A stretch of 64,000 nucleotides of DNA from Membranipora membranacea (taxonomy: Eukaryota > Bryozoa > Gymnolaemata > Cheilostomatida > Membraniporidae): assembly GCA_914767715.1 (NCBI GenBank), contig OU612067.1, positions 34,012,162-34,076,161 on the forward strand, given 5' to 3'. The translations under genes and the position numbers were made by a program. Positions within the stretch are counted from its first letter, which is position 1. Each line of letters begins with the position of its first letter. Under the pieces are notes generated by a model. It ran no database searches. It was given only the letters and a program-made list of their open reading frames with translations, and was not told where the DNA came from. This document shows, piece after piece, positions 1-10,741 of this stretch.

Positions 1-588
1 CATATTCCACAGCAGTGGATGGGCTCCTGATCAATATAGGCCTACTTAGCTTGTTGGGTCGTTGGATTCAGGAAACAGTGTTGAATAATTTGAGTTTCTC
101 TCTCTCATTCTTGCAGTACTAACTGAAACTCTGCTCCCATTCACTCACCCACACTAGGAGTAGTCCAGGGCCAATTGATCCCTACTCAATTAAGATTGAT
201 AGACTGGACCCTCTTATTCATCATCACCATACTTATGCTCTAATTCTAACTGGTTGTCAGTGTGAGTGATACAACTCTCATGAGTTTTGAAAAATTACAC
301 AGTAGCACACTAGGCCTATCACTATGATCACTGAAAAAGGTTTGGTTATTCAAGGACATGTTGCTTTTAAGTAGGTTTTTTAGTGAGATGGGACTGGAAA
401 TATCATTATTACAAATCAAGTTACATCTACCATTATAAAGCAAGCATGCAACTACTTACTATGACTCCCCAGGTTGTTTCACAATTGCCTTAATTTACCT
501 TAGGAGGAAAACTGATCTTGAATCAGATGTGATGATAATACCAAATATCTGTGATAACATTATCCATGTAAACTATTTTTTACCATAG
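1..588. other. No gene recognised; AT-rich flank
   Basis: I see no credible coding exon, RNA gene or transposon end here. Two copies of the palindrome TAGGCCTA occur at 37 and 311. Short open frames have no family resemblance. Confidence 0.5.
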
Positions 589-648
589 GACGAACAAGAG
601 ACTGGTAGCCAGACTACAAATGATACAGAAACAACTATAGAAACACCA
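589..648 (+). other. Possible orphan exon, Thr/Glu-rich
   Basis: A 60-base stretch lies between a plausible acceptor (ACCATAG) and a strong donor (GTAAGA). It is open only in phase 0 and gives an acidic, threonine-rich peptide (DEQETGSQTTNDTE...). It cannot be joined in frame to the zinc-finger coding block at 945, because phase 0 there hits a stop. It may be a lost upstream exon of the hAT gene or chance. Confidence 0.25.
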
Positions 649-944
649 GTAAGACACACAAATATGTTACAACCTATTGTCGAAGATTCATAGGATGTCA
701 TTTTTATTCGCTTCAAATTTTTATTCCCTTGTAATAGAAAAAAAATTATGGAATACTGTGGTAACTGTATCTTGCCCAGCATAGTCAAAATGAAGCAATT
801 TTGATATGGTATTCACACTAAAGTTCGGGTTAATTATTTACCAATTACCAAATATGCCTCAGATAGTTTTTTTTTAATTCACGTGGCACTTATACAAGTC
901 AACAATTTTCTTATAAACCTACGCTACGTTTTGCTTATTTACAG

Positions 945-3661
945 GAGACAAACCAAATCCCGTCCATCTACACCTGATGAGTTCAAAGACAAATTTAGGG
1001 AGTATCCATGGCTCACGACAAGCAAAGAGGGCAGGCTGCTTTGTAGCACATGTAAAGAGGTGAGCGCCCTCAAGATTGATCAGGCTAAGGGTGTGTACAT
1101 TCGTAGCCAATGGGTGACAGGTGGTGTATGTGGTAGTGGAGATGATCAGGCCTGTGATTCACACGATTTCAGTGGTACCATACGATTTTGTAAATGTGGG
1201 GGTGCGATTTAGTCGTATATACGACTTTAACATTCCTAAACAGTTATTTATGTGTCTGCGTCTGACAGTAATATGATTGATGTGAATGAGAGTAGTATGT
1301 GAATGTGTAGTTGCTTCGGAAATTCATTATGATTGTTGTAATCAACTTGTGAACTTTTCGGACTACATCGTGATTTGTGTGATTTACTGTATTGCTTCAT
1401 TTGTAATCCAAAGACATGGACATATTTTCTTTCGCTCATCACTACCTACAATAACTTTATGTATTAATGGTCAATGCTCCACAATTCTGGGAGAGGGTTG
1501 GTAAAAAATCAATTAATTTGTGGTCAGTGTGATCTGGTGAACTTGGTCAGCTCAGGAACAAGATGAGCTACTACAAGGAAGCAGAGCTTTTGACAAACAA
1601 GAACATTGAGCAGACTAGATACAGAGTTAGTGTAAGCTGGTTTCAGTTACAGTGGGAACACTGATGGCACAAAATTATTAGGCAAGGAGTTATGGGGGTA
1701 ATCAGAACCACTGGTGGCAGAAAACCATAGCTAGTAAGACTTTTGGCTGTTGAAAATACTAGTAAGACTTTTTGAAATTGGTAGTAAGACCAGATTTTAT
1801 TTTGCAATCACAGGCCTGATGATGTATCAAAACAGAGTACATCTATACATCGTAAGATTTTTGACCACAAAAAATCTGCGACACACATTAAAGCTGAAGA
1901 GATTTTGCATCAGGCAAATAAAGAACAGTTGAAACAGGGTTTCAGGGAACAAAATAAGGGCCAATTTGAGACTACTGAAAGACTGATTCGGTCAGCATAT
2001 GCTGTGGCCAAAAACAATAGACCATATGTTTCCTATCAGGAGTACTGCGAGTTACAGCAAGCCAATGGCTTGGATATAGGTACTTGTTTACATTCCAGAT
2101 ATGCTGGAACTGCTATGATAGATAGCATAGCAGAAGATATGATAAAAATTCTTTGTGAGTCAATAATTAAAAACTGCCAGCGCGTAAGCATTATGCTGGA
2201 TGAATCCACCACAGTCGGCAGGAAGTCCTGTCTGGTAGTGTATGTAAGATCAGCATGCCCTCAGAAAAACTCTGATGAGAGTGAGTGGTTTGCGTTCCCG
2301 TTGGGTTTAGTTGAACTGCCATCTCTGAAGTCTCAGGATATCACAAAGTGTACTCTGAAGCTTTTAGCTGAGCATGGCTTCACATATGAGTATTTAGCCT
2401 CAAATCTAGTGGGTGCATGCTCAGCTGGTGCTTCTGTGATGCTTGGAAAGTACTCAGGTGTGCTAACCAAGCTGAAAGAGAAGTACCAAAACATCATTTT
2501 GTGGCATTGTATGTGTCACAGAATAGAGCTTGCCATAGGTGATGCGGTTAAATCTGTGACCCAGATAAACCATGTCAAGTCATTTCTTGACAAACTCTAC
2601 TCTGTATTTAGCCAAAGCCCAAAAGCGCTGCGTGAGCTTGAAGACTGCGCTCTTCAAGTTCATTCAGAGTTGCTAAAGATAGGTAGGGTGCTGGATGTAC
2701 GTTGGGTCGCATCTAGTTTTAGAGGTTTGCAAGCTGTCTGGAAAAGCTACTCGGCCCTTCACAAATTTACGACAACCTCTGACACAGCTACTAATTCAAA
2801 ACATAAATCTATGTGTGAAGGTCTGAAAAATATTCTCGCATCTGATGGGTTTGTACAAAACCTAGCTGTTATGTTAGATGCATTAGAGGCCATTTCTGAT
2901 CTGTCTAAGTCTCTACAGCATGAGAACTGCTCACTTGGTGAGGCTTATGGTATGGTTACCCGTACAATCAGGGATTTGGGGCTACAAAAATCTGGTGCGA
3001 AAGGGCATTATTATTTCCTCTACGACGAAGCTTCAGCAGGGGGGGGGGAATTCAGAGGTGTGACTTTGGATGGCAATCGCCACTGCTTGCTAAATAAAAC
3101 AGCTTTCCTTCAAGCTCTGATTGACAACTTAAATAGCAGGCTGTACACCCAGGTTGGTTTTCAAGCCACCAGGAATTCTCCTCCCTGTTGGAAGAAATAG
3201 ATGTACTGAACCCACAAAAGTGGCCAACGAGTGTTTTGAGCCCATGGGTAAATGGTGAGACCCAGCTGGGTTCACTTTGTAAGAAACTATCTGTAGACTT
3301 TGGGACCGTTAGAGGGCATTTTAGAGATTTTGTTGACAACCCAAACACTCAGCCCGCAAAAATCACTGAGCTAAAAATTATCATAAATACACTGCCAGTC
3401 AGTAGTGCTGACTGCGAACGAGGGTTCTCGACCATGAATGTCATTTGTTCTGATTTACGAAATAGCCTGACTGTCACACATATAAGCAACTCAATGTTCA
3501 TTTCTTTGGTGGGGCTACCGGTCAGCAAATTCAAGCCTAAACGCTATGTTGACCGATGGCTCTTATCTCATAGACATGCAGATTACAAAAAGAGAGAGCT
3601 TAACATGAAGAAGGATTGTGCACCCCAAGAGCGGTACCAAATGCTCTGGGGATTATTTTGA
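945..3661 (+). pseudogene. hAT transposase remnant, KIAA1586/ZNF862-like
   Basis: This is a decayed hAT-superfamily transposase of the TTF-zinc-finger type whose domesticated relatives include KIAA1586 and ZNF862. A zinc-finger N-terminus (LLCSTCKE, then QWVTGG) is coded at about 945-1130. The matching His part (IFDHKKSATH) resumes at about 1815, after an acceptor CAG. The body runs 1815-3185 with MLDESTT, the HCMCHR motif and VRWVASS. The C-terminal dimerisation block is at 3188-3661 (SADCERGFSTMN). The reading frame shifts by one base near 3170-3185, just after a nine-G tract. The motif that should hold the second catalytic Asp reads CSAGASVM, so the Asp appears lost while the terminal Glu is kept. 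I found no terminal repeats. It is very probably inactive in transposition; a domesticated role cannot be excluded but the frameshift argues against it. Confidence 0.8.
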
Positions 3662-4981
3662 CTTTTGTGTGTCAGAAATTTGCAATGGATTTGTAACACA
3701 TCGCTATTAATAGTTTTTAAATAGTTATACCCTTTTAGTTTATTCATTTCATTTCAATTTTATAGAAAACCTGTCAGCGCTAGCTGGTAAGTCAAACAGC
3801 TATACCCTTTATATGTTTTTGTTCTTCTAACAGCTTTCATAATATAACCCTCAACCTAATCATGTCGCTTAACCTCTGTATGTGTGCTTTGATTCCTAAC
3901 CGGCGGTAGTGGGTGTTATGGTGGTTTTGTTCCATGTCCCTGTCTTATGACGTCCTCGCTTCAAGCTAACAATTTAAGAATCTTAACAGCGGCCCTTTCA
4001 ATGTCGTAAGGACTTGATGTCTCTCAGTGATTACGAGTTTGAGATGTTTGAAAAACCTGCTTTAAACTGTTTACTACTCATAATGGTAAGTTTGGCCCCA
4101 TGATATTGTTACTGGTAATCATTTATGATTGTAAGAGAAATAACACATGTATATCTGATTGCATAATTTCACTGTGAAATGGATAGATTTACTCCATTTT
4201 GCTCCCTCATCTCAAAACTCAGACCGTCTTGAGTGACAAATCTTGTGCTGTGCCCTGTGTTTGTGCCATGCATATCCACCGCTTGACCTGGCAGTGCGTG
4301 ATAATATTCAGACTTAAATAGACGTGCTTTTACAGAAAGACAATTTCATTTTACCAACTTGTGAGACCTCAACGATTGAGGAAGACGGGAAAAGGTGGGT
4401 TTTTAAACATTTATTTATAATACTTTTTTCTTGTGAGATCAACTCCTTGGGTCAACAACTAAATAATGCTTATTTGATAGTTTCCACAATACTTGGAAAA
4501 TTTTGATAATAATTTTTACGGCTTGATTGTTCAATTGTTCATTTTGTTCAATTATGACTTGTACAATTTTATCATGATAACATTTTTTGAGCAAACTTGC
4601 TAAATTGTTGTCATTTATTTTAGGTTTCACGGTCTCGAATAAATCAAAAGATCAGTGAAACATAACCAAAGATTCCATCGTAACTTTCTAGCGTAAACCA
4701 CTATAAGTGGCACAAGAGAACTAAACATATAGGCCATGGATTGACGGAGGGGTTTATTTGCTCTAAACACTTTACATTGTAACTTTCTCAGAATATGGGA
4801 ATTAAATAGTCTTGCTTTATTGTTCGCGTTTCAATATATACACTTTTTATTTGGCAGACATCATCTCAGTTTATGGTTCAATGTGGCACATGCACATTGT
4901 TTCCATGTTCTGTCCAGTTTGACTAGGGAGTTTTAACATTATGTAGTTAGTCTTCATATTTGTTCTTCATATATGTTGTTA
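3662..4981. other. No gene recognised
   Basis: AT-rich sequence between the hAT remnant and the next hAT element. It presumably holds the 3' end of the upstream hAT copy, but I could not identify an inverted repeat or target duplication. No exon with family resemblance was seen. Confidence 0.5.
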
Positions 4982-5140
4982 ATCTTCATCATACATGACA
5001 AGTCTCCCGATTTGGCCGGGAGCCTCCCAGTTTTTAGGGGTCCCTCCCTTCTGCTCCCAATCTCCCTTTTTCCTCCCTTTTTTCAGCTTCCTTTACTCAG
5101 AAAATTTTTTCAGCTTACTTTTGCAGAGTGGCTATAATAT

Positions 5141-5335
5141 TTTCCTACCTCCACAGATAAGATTGATGTTAGTCTCAAACTATTTTACATACAAATAAAA
5201 ATCAAGCTCTGCTCAGATAATAGTTTGAAAACAGTCGTATTCCCAGACTAGGAATCATATTTTCATATTTTCCTACCTCCACAGATAAAATTGATGTTAG
5301 TCTCAAAATATTTTACATACAAATAAAAAATCAAA
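5141..5335. repeat. Tandem duplication in hAT copy A leader
   Basis: The segment starting TATTTTCCTACCTCCACAG at about 5141 recurs at about 5266 with a few differences. The period is about 125 bp, just upstream of the transposase start. It may duplicate promoter or transposase-binding sequence. Confidence 0.8.
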
Positions 5336-5505
5336 CCATCCTCTGTTAATAATTTGAAAACAGACTTATTCTCAGACTAGTATCCTAGGTGAGCGGGTTT
5401 TTCCACACTGGGAAACTCATTTCAGATTGACAGACTGACAAGGCAAGACACACTTCTCTCTCACAACTTTGAACATTTTCTTGAATTTAATCTCCATCTG
5501 ATCTG

Positions 5506-8500
5506 ATGGCCAGTGCCAGTCCTCCAAGGAAACGACAGAAACCAAAGTATGACTGCAAGTACAGCAAAGAGTATGAAAAGCTGTACAAATTCATTCAGCC
5601 ATCAAAAAATGGAGACTTGTATGCATTTTGCACATACTGCAAATCAGACATTAAAATAGCTCATGGAGGTAAAAATGATCTTAAACATCATATAGGCTTA
5701 GATAAACATAAGAGGATAGCCAGATCCATTGCAGGCACTCCAGGGATTGCAGGTCATTTTCTCCAAGGAGAACAACAGACTAAGGTGAGTGATAGATTTT
5801 CCAAACTTTACTCAAACTAAATTTGAAGCTGGAACTTGCTTAGGCCTACGTCCTTTCTTCTTGATTTACTTTAGCCAACTACTAACTGCTATAGTTTGGA
5901 CTTCTATTCGTTAACCAACATTTATTTATGAGGAAAAAAGAAGGGCCAGTCAGTCAATATGTAAAGGAAAGCACTAATTACAATAGTCTAGTCTAGCTAG
6001 TAGCTATGTTTGGTTGGTCTTCACTAGACACTAGGTCATGTATTCAATGAGGTCAACCTGAAAAAAGTGCATCAATTCAATCATTTATATAGTTGCTATG
6101 TTTTAGGTAGCTAAAGCTGAAGGGATGTTTGCGTCACTGGTAGCAAAACATAACCTGTCCCTCTCACTCGCTGACCACTTCACAAAGCTAACACGTGAGA
6201 TGTTTCCGGACAGTAAGATTGCAGAGAAGTTTAGCTCAGGGAGAACAAAAACGACTGCTATTGTGAAAGGTGAGCAATTCAATGATTGTTGGGCCTTGTT
6301 ACTCAGTATCGTCTAGGCTTACCTTGAGGACTAGGACTATGTGTTCAATTCAATGATGAGTTGAATGTTGATCGGACCTTTTCTGTAGATTAATCATTGA
6401 TTTATTCGACTTGATTTTGGATAACAATAAAAAGATATAAGCAGCAAGTTCTGTTTCATGATTTAACAGTCTATTCAAAAATCAAGGTATTGATGTGTGT
6501 ACCCTAACCACAGTTAAATCCTTCATGTTACAGAAGCGTTAGCACCAAGGCAAAACGAAGAGGTTACTGACATACTACAGACACAGCCATTTGGACTGAT
6601 GTTAGATGAGTCTAACGATCGAGGAGACAACAAACAGCTAGTGATTCTCGCCAGAGTATACGATGTCAAGCTCAGCTCCGTCAAGACAAAATTCATAGAT
6701 ATGCCAATCTGCAATTCGGGAACTGGTCAAAACCTCTTTGATACCGTTGACCAGGTGTTCAGGTTAGTATACTATACTGAAGGTTATCAGATCAACTTTA
6801 TGTCTGCGGAACGAAAGATGGCTATCAAGAGGCCCACTTAATGTAATAATTCTGGGAACATTCTTTGAACGTTTTGAGGTCAAACAGCTGTAGACAAACA
6901 AAGATCCCTATGATAGTCGGTATCATTTGTCACCCATATAAATCTAGATTTGACACCCCATTTGCTGTATTTACATTACATTCACTGCATTAGTTTGATA
7001 CTAGCTGGCAGAGCATAGTAGTTTGACTAATCCTCTAATCCCTTGCCTTTCATGTTTCTATGTTGTTATGATAAATTGAACAGAGTACTTTCATTCAGCC
7101 AACTGTGTGTTTACCTTAATTATAACTGCATTGTGTTGACCTGTGGTTCTATTCACTTTTGAATGTGCCAACTTAGCAGTCCTAAAATTATGATTGTCAA
7201 TATTCAACTAATGAAATTTATGTAATGTATCTGTTCCTAACAGTTATGGATTATTCCGTTTTTTTTTCAGACAGCGTAAAATACCCTGGAGCAATGTCAA
7301 ATCGTTTAACAGTGACAACTGTTCTGCTATGAAGGGCCAGAAGTCGGGATTGATAGCCAAGATTAGACAGGTGGCACCTGATGTTGTCGATGTAGGATGC
7401 ATATGTCATCTAGCCAATCTGGCTGTCGGTGCTGCACTCAAACTCTCCTCGATCAATCTCAATGACCTGCTCTGTGATATCAGCACTCATTTCAACATGA
7501 GGTAATTTTTGTTATGCAGATGTCTAAACATAAAAATAATTATCATATCTGTGTTTGTTTTGATCTGAGATCAGTGTTGATTCTAAACTATATATTGTTG
7601 TCACAGCGACACTTTTTGCTATTACTTCAAATTAATTAACTCAACTGAAAATGTCGATGATAATTCGATCCATAACATCTTGTGAATGACTTGTGTATTG
7701 TAGCTCTAAAAGGACAGACTTACTCAAAGAGTTTCAGGATTTTGTGGGATGCGAGCAGAAGAAGCTGCTCAAGCACAGCCCAACGCGTTGGCTGAGTATG
7801 CACAAGTGCCTAACGAGACTCATAGAGCAGTATGAAGCTGTTAAGAGTTATTTCGCATCCCAAAAGGATGCTGAAAAACCAAGAAGCAAGATCGGAACCA
7901 TACACAGCTCTCTACAGGACCAAGCTACTTTACCATGGGTAAATTTTGTCTGCCACGTGCTCGTCAAATTCAACAAGTTCAACTCAACATTTCAGGTAAT
8001 TTAGTTTAACCCACTTCCTTGGGATGCTGTGGTAGATTGTGAGGAGATTTCATGGACCTGAATGTGATATTGTTATCAATGACTTGAGAAAAAATAATAT
8101 TGACATAGCTTATGGTTACTCGGCTCCTTTCCATGTCATGGTCATCAACAAGATGTAATTGTATTGTTCACTCTCTGAGATAATAATAATCGTATTTCCA
8201 ATTTTAATTATTAGACGGATGAGCTCACAATAACCGATCTTCGCTCAGAGATGAAGAAGCTGATCAAAAAGATCATGGCCCTATATATCCCTGCTGCTGA
8301 ACTCTCCTCCTTCCGGAATGTAGAGCACACGGATAGGGCACTACAGGTTTCAGACATGGATCTAGGTATTGGCACGAAGGCTCGGACTTCTCTTGTAGCA
8401 CTGGAGGATGACACACTCAGTGAGGCCCAAGTTGCTGACTTTTACAGGTATGTGGTAGTGATGACGATAAATTCTAGAAGTAAATTTTGAAATAAACATT

Positions 8501-9261
8501 TTACTTGCTGATAGATCCATGTCATTTGATACATAGATTTAATTAAATCTAGGAGAGATTGTCTGACCTTGTAAAAATAGAAGACAACAACAAATCTGAT
8601 ACCAAATTGGTTGATAAAAATTGTTGACAGCAATGAACTAAATGTTTAGTTCATTGTTGACAGCATTGATACCTCCATAAAGCAAAATGAAGTCATACAT
8701 GCAGCTATCAATGTTTCTTATTATACTTGTAGCAATGCTCGACGATTCCTAGAGGCCAGTGTGGCAAAGATGCTCTCAGTATTTCCATTATCAAATGAAG
8801 TCCTGGAGTTTGCTCCAATGGTCAAGCCTTCAAAGAGAACCTCTTACAGTATTTCTCAAGTTCTGTCATTAGCGAATGCTCTTGGCTATCAGGATCACTC
8901 AGATGATATTGAGGACGAGTGGTTGGAACTTCTAACTGAAGACGAGGTATGTGCTGACACAGATATCGAGGAGTATTGGGGAAAGGCTGCAACATCAAAG
9001 CCTCACCTCTCAACCATGATGATGGCTCTAATGAGTGTGCCTCATAGTAATGCTGCCAGCGAACGCCTGTTTTCAATGTTGAAAAAAGTATATAGTGATG
9101 AGCGTTCACAGCTAGGACAAGACACCCTAACTAGCTTGCTATCTGTGAAAGTAAATATGGACGGCTGCTGCTACTATGACACCAAGTACGACGATCAGCT
9201 TCTTTGCAGCATCAAAAAGGCTGCTATGAATCACAACATGCAGTATGAGAAGCCTGTATAA
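5506..9261 (+). CDS. BED-finger hAT transposase, apparently intact
   Basis: Cut-and-paste transposase that would bind the element ends in the nucleus. My exons are 5506-5784, 6107-6269, 6534-6762, 7271-7501, 7704-7995, 8215-8447 and 8733-9261. All have GT-AG borders and compatible phases, summing to 1,956 bases or 651 residues with no internal stop. A BED-type zinc finger is near residues 40-70 (C42, C45, His near 61 and 68). The hAT catalytic triad appears as D172 (MLDESNDRG), D239 (FNSDNCSAMKG) and E586 (NAASERLFSM). The spacing is close to that of Hermes (D180, D248, E572). The conserved C-x2-H (CICH, 267-270) and the PTRWLSM block are present. The C-terminal dimerisation region follows E586. 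Splicing is inferred from sequence only. Intact frame, triad, inverted repeats and target duplication make it a candidate autonomous element. Confidence 0.9.
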
Positions 9262-9332
9262 TTGATGTATTAATACTAAAAAGCTTTTAACTCAGTCCAT
9301 CCATCAAGTAAATTATATTTTCCCATATCAGT

Positions 9333-9808
9333 TATCAAGCATCATTCATCCAGTGCCTCATGTATCTCAGGAACGAGCTGGAAAAGATCCAGAAACTAGC
9401 ACTGCGAATAATTTTCAATGACCTTGAACATTATATCGATAGACTCAACGCTGCTAAGTTAACACCACTTTGCGATTTACTCCATGACGTATGCTCAACC
9501 TATGTGCTGAGAATCGTCAATAATCCAGAACATCTGCTGAGAAACCGCCTAAATAACAAAACCAACGTAAGACCACAGAGATCTGTAAGAAAGTGTCAAA
9601 CTGATGTGTATATAAAACGGTCACGAACTGTGAAATGTAGCAAGGCAATCTTAAAAAACAAAGACTATCTAGCCTAACAAGTTTAAATTGTTTCTGTTTT
9701 TACAATTTATTATTTATTATTTTCTCTCTCCAAGGGGGCTTTTTATCTCGATGTAAACATCTTTGGACAAAGAGTATAAATTAAACAAACAACAAACAAC
9801 AACAAATA
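9333..9808 (+). pseudogene. LINE 3' fragment (reverse transcriptase C-terminus)
   Basis: The open frame from about 9333 to 9677 matches the region after the reverse transcriptase of Jockey/CR1-like LINEs. It shows LRNELEKIQKLALRIIF followed by a PLCDLLHDVC-type block. A short 3' untranslated part follows, with CAAGGGGGCTTTTTATC and an A/CAA-rich tail (AAACAAACAACAAACAACAA) near 9785-9808. It is strongly 5'-truncated, as LINE copies usually are. It lies inside hAT copy A behind the transposase stop, so it inserted after, or was carried by, that element. I could not define a target duplication. Confidence 0.7.
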
Positions 9809-10440
9809 TAAGTCATACAAAAGTTCTAACTATTTTAGTGTTAAAATTATCGTCCATCAGCATCAATACTCATAGCTCATTTATGGCAGGTTATACATGT
9901 TCTACCTCAATCCTTGATGTCAACCAGTCTAACAACTCAATATATTTCTTGTTTTCATTAGCTACACACCCGTACCTATATGTCTATGTTCAAATCTGTG
10001 CTCATGCCAAAAGTGATGCCATGATGTATACCATTTTATCCCGTGTTTAACCTAAGAGCCTCATTTGCCTTTTCTACCACATTTTAGCTATTTCTTTCAG
10101 TATTTTCACTCATTTGTGTAAGTGTATCCCTTCCATGCAAGTCATCTGGGACTATATTTTGCTCTGTACATATACCAATATATATTACCTTAACTGCTTG
10201 TCGATATATTTGCCTACCCTACCACTGTCGTATGGCTGTCCCTTCTCTAAGTCCAATAAAATACAACTATATCATTTGTAAAATGACACAGTAAATATCA
10301 TGACATATGAGTGGCCACACAAGTTCTAGCTCAGAATTATGATAAGCGACGACGGAAATGTTCCGAGGTACGGGTTGAGAGTTCGTCCGCGGAGACCTCC
10401 AGATTTCTGGCTCTGCCTACTTGTCATGTATGATCTTCAT

Positions 10441-10733
10441 AAGACTGTCCGAACTAAATATTTAAGAACTAAGTGTACATTTAAATGTCTTACGTCTACG
10501 ATATGAATCTGAAGTTCAATCCTACGAGGACCATGTTTGCAATGATTTGCTCCAGCTGTTTTAGCATGTTGGTAAAACAGCATTCTATGAAAAACTGCTG
10601 TTTAAAAAATTCATTTAATTCCATTCCTTCTTTTTCACATTGCCTCATGTGTCAAGATACATTGGTCAGTGATTATAATTAAGTAAAAAAAGAAATATAT
10701 ATAATAAAGCTGAATCTGCATTCACTAGCACTA
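10441..10733. other. Spacer between two hAT elements
   Basis: About 300 bases of unique-looking AT-rich sequence separate the target duplications of hAT copies A and B. The short open frame starting at 10485 has no recognisable resemblance and I regard it as noncoding. Confidence 0.5.
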
Positions 10734-10741
10734 TCACTGCC

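Larger units (their letters stand above)
4990..10432 (+). mobile_element. Complete hAT element, copy A (5,443 bp)
   Basis: The ends form a perfect 14-bp inverted repeat (CATACATGACAAGT). The element is flanked by an exact 8-bp target duplication, ATCTTCAT, at 4982-4989 and 10433-10440, the hallmark of hAT. The left subterminal region carries several CTCCC motifs, including CTCCCGATTTGGCCGGGAG, also found in copy B and likely transposase-binding or hairpin sequence. A 65-bp segment with CCTACCTCCACAGATAA is duplicated at about 5141 and 5266, ahead of the transposase. A LINE tail fragment has inserted behind the coding region. A possible AATAAA signal lies at 10255. Confidence 0.95.

Noticed and set aside
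1286-1504. Open frame between the two parts of the first hAT
   Set aside because: It lies in the interval between the zinc-finger halves, with no resemblance to the family; most likely intron.
9763-10682. Small open frames behind the hAT copy A transposase and in the spacer
   Set aside because: No domain, no splice support, compositionally like surrounding AT-rich DNA.
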